NCBI RefSeq assembly: GCF_964204645.1
Contig: NC_134026.1
Span: 13,358,450 to 13,422,449 of the forward strand
Direction of reading: 5' to 3'
From: Tubulanus polymorphus
Taxonomy: Eukaryota; Nemertea; Palaeonemertea; Tubulaniformes; Tubulanidae
DNA length: 64,000 bases
A program made the translations under genes and the position numbers. Under the pieces are notes generated by a model. That model saw only the letters and a list, made by a program, of their open reading frames with translations. It was not told the origin of the DNA and made no database searches. Positions 32,998 through 42,377 of the stretch are shown here, one piece after another; the first letter of the stretch is position 1, and each line of letters opens with the position of its first letter.

Positions 32998-33114
32998 CGT
33001 TACTGATAAATTTGGCCACATATCCGTTTTTGTACTCCACGCATTGGAAAAATCGACAATTTTCTCCCCAGGTTGCGTCGACTTGAACACAGGTCCCGTT
33101 ATTTGTTTGACATC
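32998..33114 (-). CDS. Exon, cysteine-module type b (second cassette)
   Basis: A 117-bp exon has acceptor TTTTAG before 33,114 and donor GGTAAGA at its end; both phases are 1. It encodes a C-x6-C-x10-C-x4-C module with a TW before the third Cys and the tail GYVAKFISNG. Nearly the same residues occur in the exon at 35,479-35,595 (GYVARFISNG). It lies between type a (33,814) and type c (10,415), the latter now ~22 kb away. Confidence 0.8.
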
Positions 33115-33813
33115 CTAAAATACATGGTATGGTACAGTTAAGTTTATATATATTTTCCTCGGACACCGAGGTTTAAATTCAGTATCCGTTATTTCTATAT
33201 ATACATCTATGATTTTTCTTTTTCGTTCGTTATCACTAAAGCTAGGTAGAGCTTAGTAAATGATGTTGGCTTTTCGGCATTTACCGTCCAATGGGCATGG
33301 TTCCTTTTTTTCTACAGATATACGGTGTATTTTCACGATTTTGAGCTGTTTTTGCGAGGATTTGTGCTGTTCAATATTATTTCTAATATTTGGTATACAA
33401 CTTTAACATAATTTGGGGTAATATAATGGGGAACCCGAACTGCTACTTTGGCTATCGAGGATTCCACGTATGGCAGGCGAGGATCCGTGAGGTAGATGGT
33501 TGGTTTTCCGCGTTCAATTTCCTTCTACATTTCGATTAAATCTGAATGAACATTTCCCTTAAATGAATCAATTATTCATGAAAAATATTATCGAAATCGG
33601 ATAAGAAGAATTCTCATAATTGGCGAGTCCTGTGATGATTGCATGTGGATTCAGGGGTCTAAAAATCAAGTTCAAAGTTAATCGAAAATGAACTAATGTT
33701 GACAATGAGCAGCATACTGCTCGTCGCGCCATCTGGTGGGATAGCTCGTTTTGCGGGCACCCCATTTAAAATAGGTAAGTTTCAATAAGTTTTGTATTTC
33801 TTTCATTTCTCAC
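33115..33813 (-). other. Intron with a diverged repeat shared with 34.2-34.5 kb
   Basis: Positions ~33,425-33,770 resemble 34,195-34,530 (ATCGAGGATTCCACGTATG, then AGGCGAGGATCCG or AGGAGAGGATCCG; GCGCCATCTGGT near the end). The repeat is noncoding as far as I can tell, although short open frames cross it. Confidence 0.55.
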
Positions 33814-33930
33814 CACCAATGGATTTCTGCATCGATAATATGCCCGTTTGATTGATGCATTTATATCTAATGCATTTAATTGTGATGAGACTATTTTCTT
33901 TTAAGCAGGTCCCATCTGATTGCAAACATC
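33814..33930 (-). CDS. Exon, cysteine-module type a (second cassette)
   Basis: A 117-bp exon has acceptor TTATCAG and donor GGTGAGA, phase 1-1. It encodes CLQSDGTCLKENS, then KCIRYKC and a GG tail, pattern C-x6-C-x10-C-x4-C. Its twin is 35,757-35,873 (CLQADGMCLKENG). Upstream the frame stays open for ~30 codons through hydrophobic, cysteine-containing sequence; whether that is coding is unclear. Confidence 0.8.
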
Positions 33931-35261
33931 CTGATAAAAGAGAATACAGAATTATTAATTGAGGTGAACCACAAACTGTTACGCATATAGGACAAGCTGT
34001 ACAACCACTGGCCAAATTGACTAGTGCTACTGGTAAGCACGCTCGTTTTCTGCTTACGCCACCAGGGTTCGGTCACCAGTTAGTCTGTGTAATTGCATTG
34101 AAACATCTCTTGGTCGTTACACCACCATCTTCAATTCCACAAATAAATAAACTTGTCTCGACATCACTTGCATAATCATTGCATTCATGTCCAGAAATGG
34201 GGAACTGGCACCGCTTCTGTGGCAATCGAGGATTCCACGTATGACAGGAGAGGATCCGCCAGGATCGCTTGTAGTTACTCGGTAACCACACTTCGATTTC
34301 TTCCACATTTCAATTAAACTTTAGTCAACTTTTCTCATTAGTAAATCAATTTCTAATAAAACTATATCACACACTTATTAGGAACGTCAATCTTTTTGAT
34401 GACAGTATTTGACTTTTCCTTTTCGCAGCCTAAAAATCCTATTCAAAGTTCATTGAAAATGAACTTTTCTTCACTACGTATAACTGAGTGTATTGTAGCG
34501 CCATCTGGTTTATGCCGATACCCCATTCCACAGAACAGAACGTCCGAAATATCTGAAGGATTTTTTCTCCAATTAAGCCGGAAATTTCCCTGAAGATTAT
34601 TTGCCGGGGATCCAGATTTCTGGAGGATTTTTCAGCAAGATTTTTGGCTGGGGTTGAGGCGGACATGCAGAATTCCGGGCGAACAACAAAGTATTGAATC
34701 AAAGTATCGAAATGGTCTAGAGGGCAGGGTTTAGAGTCGTAGGGTTTGGATGTTATCTGCCGGCATTTTCCAGAAGTTTCCGGAAAATTTCCGTACTCAT
34801 TAACCATAGCTGCATCGTTCTATTTATTGTACATGTATCGTTGACAACTACGTACGTTCATCAATAGCCGATAATGCAAATTGTAAACGTTATATAATTG
34901 AGCTAGATACGTCTACATCTCCAGGGGGCGTAAACAACTCCAAATTTTACAAACAAATACAATGTGAAATACATAGCTGGAAATCAGTGATAATGAATGG
35001 TTAAATATGTCATATGCTCTGATTTTCTGAACAATTGTAGGCTTGTAGAAAAATGTATCTAGATGCCCGATTAGACATAATGATAAGTGTTACAGGTAAC
35101 GGAATATCCAGTCGACGGAGTAGCCTAGGGACGATTAGGGTCAGATACATTCCATTCTCTACATGTATCCTATTTTTGCGTTATGTTATATACGAATACA
35201 ATATGCTTTTAAACTCATCAAAAGATATTTGACTAAACACCTCTTATTCTCATTGACATAC
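33931..35261 (-). other. Intron or intergenic DNA between the two cassettes
   Basis: Contains the second copy of the 33.43-kb repeat (34,195-34,530). Two overlapping minus-strand open frames at 34,073-34,308 and one at 34,439-34,807 have no recognised domain, although the 34,073-34,306 frame is cysteine-containing and could be a decayed exon. No splice-flanked module was found. Confidence 0.4.
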
Positions 35262-35384
35262 CTGCTTTGACAATCACTGCATGGTAGAAATTCCGGCTTT
35301 TCCTACATTCAAGTGTCGTGCAATGCTTTTTTGATGTCCATCGATCTCCAACTTTACGACAAGAGCCTTTATCGTCAATGCATC
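35262..35384 (-). CDS. Exon, cysteine-module type c (first cassette)
   Basis: A 123-bp exon has acceptor ATACAG and donor GGTATGT, phase 1-1. It encodes CIDDKGSCRKVGDRW, then CTTLEC and a VKAG tail. The third-cysteine spacing is x12, as in the 10.4-kb exon and unlike types a and b (x10), which is why it is assigned to type c. Confidence 0.8.
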
Positions 35385-35478
35385 CTGTATCATGAAAATT
35401 AACCGATATCGTAGTTTCGTTAAGGGTTTATGTTTTGGTTATCTCGATTTATAAAGATTCGTATACTATCAGTTATAC

Positions 35479-35595
35479 CGTTACTGATGAATCTGGCCAC
35501 ATATCCTCTATTGTCCTCTATGCACTGAAATAGTTTACATTTCTCTTCCCACGTTCCATTGAGGTTGACACATGTGGTCGCATTTGTTGGGCATC
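35479..35595 (-). CDS. Exon, cysteine-module type b (first cassette)
   Basis: A 117-bp exon has acceptor TCTTAG and donor GGTATAA, phase 1-1. It encodes CPTNATTCVNLNGTW, then CKLFQC and the GYVARFISNG tail. Predicted N-glycosylation motifs (NAT, NGT) fit a secreted protein. The intron to the type c exon is only 94 bp. Confidence 0.8.
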
Positions 35596-35756
35596 CTAAG
35601 ATGAATTGAGCATAGATATGTTTAAATACTCATTCACCATCGATAAAGGACTCATACGACGACGGTGTACTCATATTATATCATAATAAACGCTTTAAAC
35701 AATAAATGATTGGAACGAAAAATCATATTTTCCTGAAAAAAATTGTTAATTCTCAC

Positions 35757-35873
35757 CGCCATTGATTTTTTCCATAATGAATTTTCCTGTTTTGTTGCTA
35801 CATTTATAATCAATGCAGTTGATCCTGATGACGCCATTTTCTTTTAGGCACATCCCATCTGCCTGTAAACATC
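35757..35873 (-). CDS. Exon, cysteine-module type a (first cassette), possibly first coding exon
   Basis: A 117-bp core has an acceptor-like TTCATCAG and donor GGTGAGA, phase 1. It encodes CLQADGMCLKENG, CIDYKC and the tail. The frame is also open upstream to an ATG at 35,958, giving MVNVELSIVLMALANSFHA, which resembles a signal peptide. The exon may therefore run from 35,958 and start the protein, or the AG may be a real acceptor. In either case the module is complete and in frame. Confidence 0.75.
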
Positions 35874-36704
35874 CTGATGAAGACAATTTGTGACTTGAGC
35901 GAGCATGGAATGAATTTGCTAATGCCATTAGTACAATAGAGAGCTCAACGTTTACCATACAGTAGTGGAAGAGAGGCCACAAATATCGACTTGCCGATAC
36001 GCGGCAGCAGAGGCAACTCTGTCCACCAAGTATACGCGGAGACAATTAAGAAAAGGACCTTCTTTCAATTAATTGAATTGTCGTTAAAGATAATGCGTGC
36101 ATCGAAACGTTGTATGCATTTACGTGGGGATAGATGAGCTCATGCTATCTGATAAAAAGTGCTGCCTGGATAATTGCAGTTAGGGGAGGAGAAATTTCGT
36201 ATAGATTATCGACCAAACACTCAGGGGTTTGTTCTAAGCATTTTTGATGATAATTATTCTACAATACAATACAATACAATACAATACAATACAATACAAT
36301 TAACAAATACATGTCAAATATCTTTTTACGGCTAAGATACCTTTTTTCTTCTAATCAATTTAATCAATCATTTTGTGAACTGCACTAAAATTTGTGATCA
36401 GTTAATTTCTATAACTGGTGTGTTTTATCGGTATCAATTTTTTAACCAAACTTCAGCTCATCACCTCAATGCCATTAGTAGATTTGTTGTTAGGCGTTTG
36501 AACGATACTAGCCAGCATACAACATACACCAGCATATACATATATTAGCCTTTTCGCTGCCCTGGTACTGCCGCTGGTGTATTCATCAAACTAATATAAA
36601 GATTAGTGTTTTATTGCTTGGTCTGTGTATCTTTAGTTCTGACACATAGAATTTTTCATCCTGCGAATGTATATACTTGGTTGCTTGTATTTTGGTCATT
36701 CCGC
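35874..36704. other. Noncoding with an (ATACA)n microsatellite
   Basis: The possible signal-peptide segment at 35,874-35,958 (minus) is followed by unannotated DNA. At 36,262-36,300 the pentamer ACAAT is repeated about eight times. The right part is probably the terminal region of a Penelope-like element ending in the hammerhead-like motif at 36,705. Confidence 0.45.
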
Positions 36705-36735
36705 CTGACGATGGCTGTAAGTCAACAGCCCAAAC
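36705..36735 (+). ncRNA. Hammerhead-ribozyme-like core, third copy
   Basis: CTGACGA, one T, stem GGCTGT/ACAGCC with loop AAGTCA, then CAAA, where the canonical box is GAAA. The architecture is identical to the two other copies; the G-to-C change in the second box would abolish catalysis, so this copy is decayed. No Penelope-like coding sequence was recognised beside it. Confidence 0.45.
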
Positions 36736-36764
36736 AATTTGGTTTTAAAGTAATAAATAATAAA

Positions 36765-37052
36765 ATATAGCTGCAAGCAGCGATAACGGGTCGTTCAGGG
36801 ATGCGAGCAAAGATCTCACCCGAAATCAGTTCGTTACATTCCGTTCAGTTCGTTACATTCCGTTTTTTGAAAGAGTGCCACCTAGGGGTCAACTCACAAC
36901 ATGGATACGTTGACCCACATGTGCTACTACGCGCATGTGCTACTACGCGCAAAGTTCTAATGTGCCAGGTTTTGGGGGAAATAACATCGAGAAGAACGAA
37001 GCTACGGTGTTTTTACCATTCTCTAGTGACAGTTTAAGCGCATATTTGGTTA
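36765..37052 (+). repeat. R1 dispersed repeat, left member of an inverted pair
   Basis: It begins ATATAGCTGCAAGCAGCGAT, then AACGGG, and runs through TCGTTCAGGGATGCGAGCA, GAAAGAGTGCCACCTAGGGG and TCAACTCACAACATGGATA to AGTTTAAGCGCATATTTGG. The reverse complement occurs at 41,460-41,705. This copy has local duplications (CAGTTCGTTACATTCCGTT and CATGTGCTACTACGCGC, each twice). Confidence 0.8.
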
Positions 37053-37229
37053 TTATTAGTTCCAAAAAAAAGTCGACTAGATAATAAAACCGAATTTGGC
37101 CCAAAGCACAAAGTTGGCCTATAGGGTAAACTATGCAGGAGGGAAGACCTTATAGTGTTACTATTAGTAGAGGAGTGACAAGTCAGTCTGACTGACAAGT
37201 CAAGCGATCAGATGGGGACTACAATTCAC

Positions 37230-37435
37230 ATATGAAATTGACGTCCAATAACCATTATAAAAACATAATCACGAACGGTACCATCACTCCCCATTACTGC
37301 AAGTTATGTGATGTTTCAGAGCATCCACGAAACAACCAACGCGCACGCGCGAATACGCGGGACTTGGCCAATTCTAAGAGATATCCACGAAAATTGGGAT
37401 TCGAACACGCAAGCACGAGAGTGCTAGCCTAACGT
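37230..37435 (+). repeat. Dispersed repeat with CATAATCACGAACGGTACC motif
   Basis: ACATAATCACGAACGGTACC followed by ATCACTCCCCATTACT has a diverged partner at 250-285. The open frame over this stretch is not supported as a gene. Confidence 0.45.
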
Positions 37436-37529
37436 TTCCCCTCAGCGCTATTGCCGAAGCTACGTGGAAACGCAACTTTTTAACTACTTATAGCCTCATC
37501 CTCACCCTACCCTATTATAATATGTAACG

Positions 37530-37607
37530 GAACGTAACCCTAACAATAACCCTTCCCCTAACCCTAACCCTCTGGACCCTAAAACCCTGGACCCTAAACC
37601 CTATCCA
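37530..37607 (+). repeat. Degenerate telomere-like CCCTAA tract
   Basis: ACCCTAACAATAACCC, CCCCTAACCCTAACCCT, GGACCCTAAAACCCTGG and ACCCTAAACCCTA follow one another. This is the complement of TTAGGG, the usual animal telomere unit, in a short and imperfect form. It could be an interstitial remnant or a simple CCCTAA-rich repeat. Confidence 0.5.
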
Positions 37608-37825
37608 TTCTGCTATTCAAAAAGCCGCCATTTTGTACCTTTCCAATATCACTTCCGTTCTAAAACTGCTCTAAAAATGCTCAAAAACATTGCGTCCAAC
37701 AATTTCTTACTTATATTCGCGATTGTATTTCAGCACCCCTTCCCCAGTTTGCCCTTCTTTAATTCTGTTTAGCCTGTAACTTTTTAACGTGGCACATTGT
37801 GATGCTGGATTTTTCTCATTCACAG

Positions 37826-38090
37826 AGATGACACGAAGCAGGTATACGAGACACAGCTATGTCGAGTATACACAAAAGATATGCCAAATGATGTAGCTCT
37901 ACACCTGGCCCTGGAACATAATTATTCAAATAAACGCGTATTGGACACGGAGTTCGTCGACTTCGTAAAAACAATGCGCATTGCATTGTTCTCAAAAGCT
38001 AACTTAAGAAATATAGGGCTGGACCCACCATCTGACCAAAGGACGATACAGAATTGGAAGATATCCCTTGAAGTTTTCTTTGGAATGCAG
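37826..38090 (+). CDS. Exon of an unrecognised multi-exon gene (exon i)
   Basis: A preceding acceptor TCATTCACAG and a donor CAG|GTTACA bound an open frame of 88 codons that ends in phase 0. The protein is hydrophilic and helical with VYETQLCRVYTKD, LDTEFVDFVKTMRIALFSK and PPSDQRTIQNWK. No domain is recognised. The upstream exon was not identified. Codon use is balanced, unlike the AT-extreme Maverick genes, which favours a host or older transposon gene. Confidence 0.55.
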
Positions 38091-38183
38091 GTTACAATCG
38101 TTTACGTCAAATGCTTCTTGAAATTATTCGCATATTCAATGTTTTATTAAAAGCTTTTAATGGTATTGTTTACTTATTTATAG

Positions 38184-38474
38184 AGAAAACAACTAAACAA
38201 CACTTATCGAATCCATATGCGAGCCGCTTAGTTTAACTCAGAGATTTGGAAGTTGTGGGTTGATTTTTACACAAAGTGGAGTGAAGGGGATCTGATAGGC
38301 CAACTTTATGATTCCAAAGGCTATATGGATGAGCGCCCGTTAAGACCAATTACGGTGAAAACCGTTACCCCATTAATGCGGCTAGACAATAAACAAATGG
38401 AGTATACCCTCAGGAAACTTATCGACCGCAAATTAGAGATTAAGAATATTACTCTGCATGTATCTGAAATGTAA
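38184..38474 (+). CDS. Exon ii of the unrecognised gene, with an in-frame stop
   Basis: After acceptor TTTATAG the frame continues (RKQLNNTYRIHMRAA), meets one TAG at 38,229, then stays open with IWKLWVDFYTKWSEGDLIG, RPITVKTVTPLMRLDNK and LRKLIDRKLEIKN until a TAA. Either the stop marks a pseudogene or a different internal splice form avoids it. The end of the exon is uncertain because no GT donor was fixed before the TAA. Confidence 0.45.
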
Positions 38475-38783
38475 GAACTGTCGTAATCGAAGTTGTAAAT
38501 CAAATAGTAAATTAATCAATACCATCCGATGTACAATTTTATTACACCACAATTAAAAACGTACAAATTTTCGGACTCTCATTCAGGTTTGTTTGAATCG
38601 TTTCAAGGGGTATGGGATGAGGAATGTTTAGTAAAAGAGTGAGCGAAATTTAGAGCGTAATTTACGCACGAGAAGGAGTCGCTATTCTTTTTCCGCTATT
38701 CTACCAGTTAATAAATTAGCTTATAAAGATAGTTAATTGATTTTAAAACCTTGAGCTGTCATTAGATAATATTCTGATTTTCA

Positions 38784-40518
38784 GGCTGAAGTCAAGTGCA
38801 CAGGTACCCCAGAAAGTACCTAGTTCTAAGGTACGGTTTAAATCAACGTAACTATTACGACTTATGCGTTTTTCCGTGAAATTATGAATAACAAGAATCG
38901 TTTCTTACAGATAAATTTGCATAGTGGAATGGAGTTCGAAACCACTCGTAATGAAGACGGCAAAAGAAACATTTAAAAAAAAATCTATCCCACCTCCCCT
39001 ATTCACTCAAAGATGGGTCCGCTCATTATTATTTCTATTTCCACACAGAGTACACGACTAAATTACGTTGACTCAGAACCGACAACCAACTTGAGTCTCG
39101 AGATCTCCGAAATTCCAGTGCACCAGGGTGAAACAATGGATAGTCTTTCATCTGAGCTTGACGCAATTAAGGTAAAGCATCCATCAATATTCATAGTAAA
39201 ATGCTATGAGAAGCCAAATATGCAACACAAATATTTTATTCTAATGTATATATCCGCATATTTCAAGGAAAAGTCTTCCATGCTGGAACGGACAGTAGAG
39301 AAATTTAGAAAAAAAGAGCAATCTGAAGTATGCTACCCGGTGTTCTACTGAAAAAATCTCCATTAATTCACTACATAAATATTTTAACTTAAAAACTTGG
39401 TATTTAGGAGTCATTGCGTGTACTGAAAGTTAAAAATATATGTTTAGAGGATGAATTAAAGCGACTGAAGGTACCAATACTGGTTTAATGATTAAACATT
39501 ATCTTCTAAAATGTCGCTTGTAATGCTTCTTTAGAAATTTAATTCATAGAATTATTCAAACATATCTTATGTTTTTATAGCAAAGTCATACTGAGATAAG
39601 GAAATAAGACATTTAAAAAAGGTGGGCATGAGCTGGATTTATGGTTTATTATTGTAATGCATTAAATCAAAGTTAATTGTGATGAGTTAAATTTTTCGTT
39701 TACCTGTGAATTTACAAACACTATTTCAATTTCGATTGTTATTTCAGATTGAATCAGCTGCAAAAAAAACGAAAAATCCAGGCAGGAGAAGTCGTTATGT
39801 CACCGTAATATTATTCGGAAGTTTTAGCACCTTAAGCTGCTGTGTAGTGAATTTTCAAATATTTATTCTTGGAAGTTATCTAATTTGATAATTCTAATTA
39901 ATATTTTCTGATTTTCATATATCAATCTCAATTCATGATATTCAAATCCTTTCACTCATTGATTTGATGAATAAAACATTGGACCTATATAATGAATCGT
40001 GATAAACACATTTTATTACGATATTTCTTAATATAGTCGAGATGGTTAATATAAGTGTCGTGTCAACAGATTTCGACAAAAGCCTTTCTCTGTACGACGT
40101 TGGCGATGATTCCCTAGCAACAGAGGTATGATACGACTCTACGTTAAAATATGTATTTGATTGCATCTGAATAAGCTTTATTTTTTTATCTTAACTTATT
40201 CTTTATTTCTATTTCCGGATTCAAGAAGGTGATGTCTTGTTGGTTGATTGGGTCGGGTATGGCATATATTCAGCTGTATATAAGGATGGAATGCTGTGGA
40301 ATGCGAAGAAGCCAGTTTATAAGAATAACCGACATGTCAGTAATTCAGAAGATTATTTATTATTGAATGCTGAAGATAAACAAGAACTGAAATGTGCAAG
40401 GAAGACTTGTATATGTAAAGTTCCAGCTTCACTGGACGATGTTGAATCATCAATAATTGGAGTAAAAGATGCTTGGATTTACCTAATGGTGAAAAAATAT
40501 ATACAGAGTAAAATGTAA
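38784..40518 (+). CDS. Downstream exons of the unrecognised gene (several small exons, last exon to 40,518)
   Basis: Splice-flanked pieces are: 38,784-38,830 (LKSSAQVPQKVPSSK); 39,049-39,171 (TRLNYVDSEPTTNLSLEI onward, donor AAG|GTAAAG); 39,267-39,328 (KSSMLERTVEKFRKKEQSE); 39,409-39,471 (SLRVLKVKNICLEDELKRLK); 39,749-39,806 (SAAKKTKNPGRRSRYVT, basic); ~40,042-40,124 (STDFDKSLSLYDVGDDS); and 40,228-40,518 (VLLVDWVGYGIYSAVYKDG onward, stop TAA). The middle exons form a likely coiled coil followed by a nuclear-localisation-like basic patch. Function unknown. The gene lies between inverted R1 copies. Confidence 0.5.
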
Positions 40519-40837
40519 ATATATCTATTTAGCCCAATATTTAGCCGTTATAAAGACTTGATTTAGACACCGATAATACCGATTAGACGCGGATATTGTC
40601 ACGAAGAATAACTCAATGTGCATACTTCAGATCACTGCTGGATATTCATAACACTTGAAAGTCAGAGCATTCATTGAACACTGTAGTTGGTTTATTTGCT
40701 AGTCTAGATTACTATTCGAACACTATCAAATTGCCACGATTTAGCGGAAATCCACCCACTTAAAGTGGATTACCATGAATTAAACCGAAGAACGCATACC
40801 AACGCTATAATCCCGGAGTGACAATATATCAATATTA
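40519..40837. other. 3' flank, nothing recognised
   Basis: AT-rich DNA following the stop of the last exon; no poly(A) signal stands out as unique. Confidence 0.35.
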
Positions 40838-40918
40838 TATATTAATATACGTAATTGCTAGGCCTATATTAATATACATAATTGCTAGGCCTATATTAAT
40901 ATACATAATTGCTAGGCC
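40838..40918 (+). repeat. 27-bp minisatellite, three units
   Basis: The unit TATATTAATATACATAATTG followed by CTAGGCC is repeated three times in tandem with one substitution in the first unit (ACGTAA instead of ACATAA). A partial unit follows. Confidence 0.85.
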
Positions 40919-41459
40919 TATATAATTTCATACCAGTTAATTTTTTATCAATATGTGTTTGGTTATTTTTACGTTCCTGTAGGGTAGAATAGAATATTGA
41001 GTGTTGAGTCTGAACCGAATATTGTTCATTGTCTAATAAAGTTAGCTGCGCATTTTTGAAATTTTTGCTTTGTTTTCTACTTTCTTGAAGTCGATTATTT
41101 GGTGGATTTTAGAATTCTTATTTCGTGTTGAAATGAGGTCCGCATATCACAGTATTTGAGTCTATTTTGGTCAGAGGCTTGGATTTTGACATTCCATGCC
41201 AAAATGAGTTCCCAGAACTCACTGTTGCTGGGTTTTTGGTAACGCTAGCCATCGAGGATAGGAATTTGATAATACCGGTGTCCGCTGTGCGTAAATCAAT
41301 GACATAATAACAAAACATTGCCGATTCTAAGCCGGCTTGAAAATGAGGTTAAGTGGCTCCCGTGGCTTCAATTCAAAGAAAACAGGTTCTCACCTACTGC
41401 AAATTTAAGCCCAAAACAGGGAAATTAACTGTATCTTCCTTATTTGTCGCATACATGCT

Positions 41460-41705
41460 TATAACCGAATATGCGCTTAAACTGTTACTGTTATTTCCCC
41501 CAAAACCTGGAGCATTAGTACTTTGCGCGTAGTAGCACATGTGGCCGTGGGTCAACATATCCATGTTGTGAGTTGACCCCTAGGTGGCACTCTTTCAAAA
41601 AAATGGAATGTAACGAACTGATTTCGGGTGAAATCTATGCTCGCATCCCTGAACGACATTCTATCCAGAAAGGCAGAAACCCGTTATCGCTGCTTGCAGC
41701 TATAT
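41460..41705 (-). repeat. R1 dispersed repeat, right member of the inverted pair
   Basis: Reverse complement of the 36,765-37,052 copy, more complete at its start (ATAACGGGTTTCTGCC is retained) and without the local duplications. Together the two copies flank 4.4 kb that include the unrecognised multi-exon gene. Confidence 0.8.
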
Positions 41706-42370
41706 TTAACTTAATATTTTTACTCAACATTCTGCATATCTTCAGGTACTGACGGATTGCAGCGTCAAATGAAAAAAAAAAACTTCCAACCGGGGAAGAT
41801 GTATTAGACGACAAACCTTTCCGCAGCAAAAAGACACTACAGTTGGCGTAGAAAAGAGGCACTTAGAAAACTTTATCGCGAAAAGAAGACCGGCTCAACC
41901 AGCAATGGGTGATGCTGTCAACACCTCATGTACGTCGGATCCGAGGAGATTGAGTGAAGCCCACAATACAATTATGGATTGAGCAAAAAGGCAACAATTT
42001 CCTTATCTGAGCTGACTCTTTACATCCCTATAAGCCATAATTGATTTCAGTAGTCGGATGAGACACTCAAATCCGTGTACACTGTAGATAATCGAAGAAG
42101 TCCCACGGTTCGAATTTACATATGGTATGCTTTGTTTAAACGAAACCACAATGTTTGGATGAACAGAACAAGCAGTTAAACAACAAATGATACCACAACA
42201 ACCACAAAATTCTTAACAGTTCATAATCAATTGATATTATGGGACGAGGTAGAGTAGAAGTGGTCGAGATATCAGAATGAGACATGATGACATTAACCAA
42301 AATCTAATTAAGAAATGATATGTCTAAATTAATTGCAATAATTGATTCTGTGGAGAAATGAAAAAACTAT
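41706..42370. other. Noncoding, no feature recognised
   Basis: No supported gene. The region ends at the next R1 copy. Confidence 0.35.
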
Positions 42371-42377
42371 TATTAGA

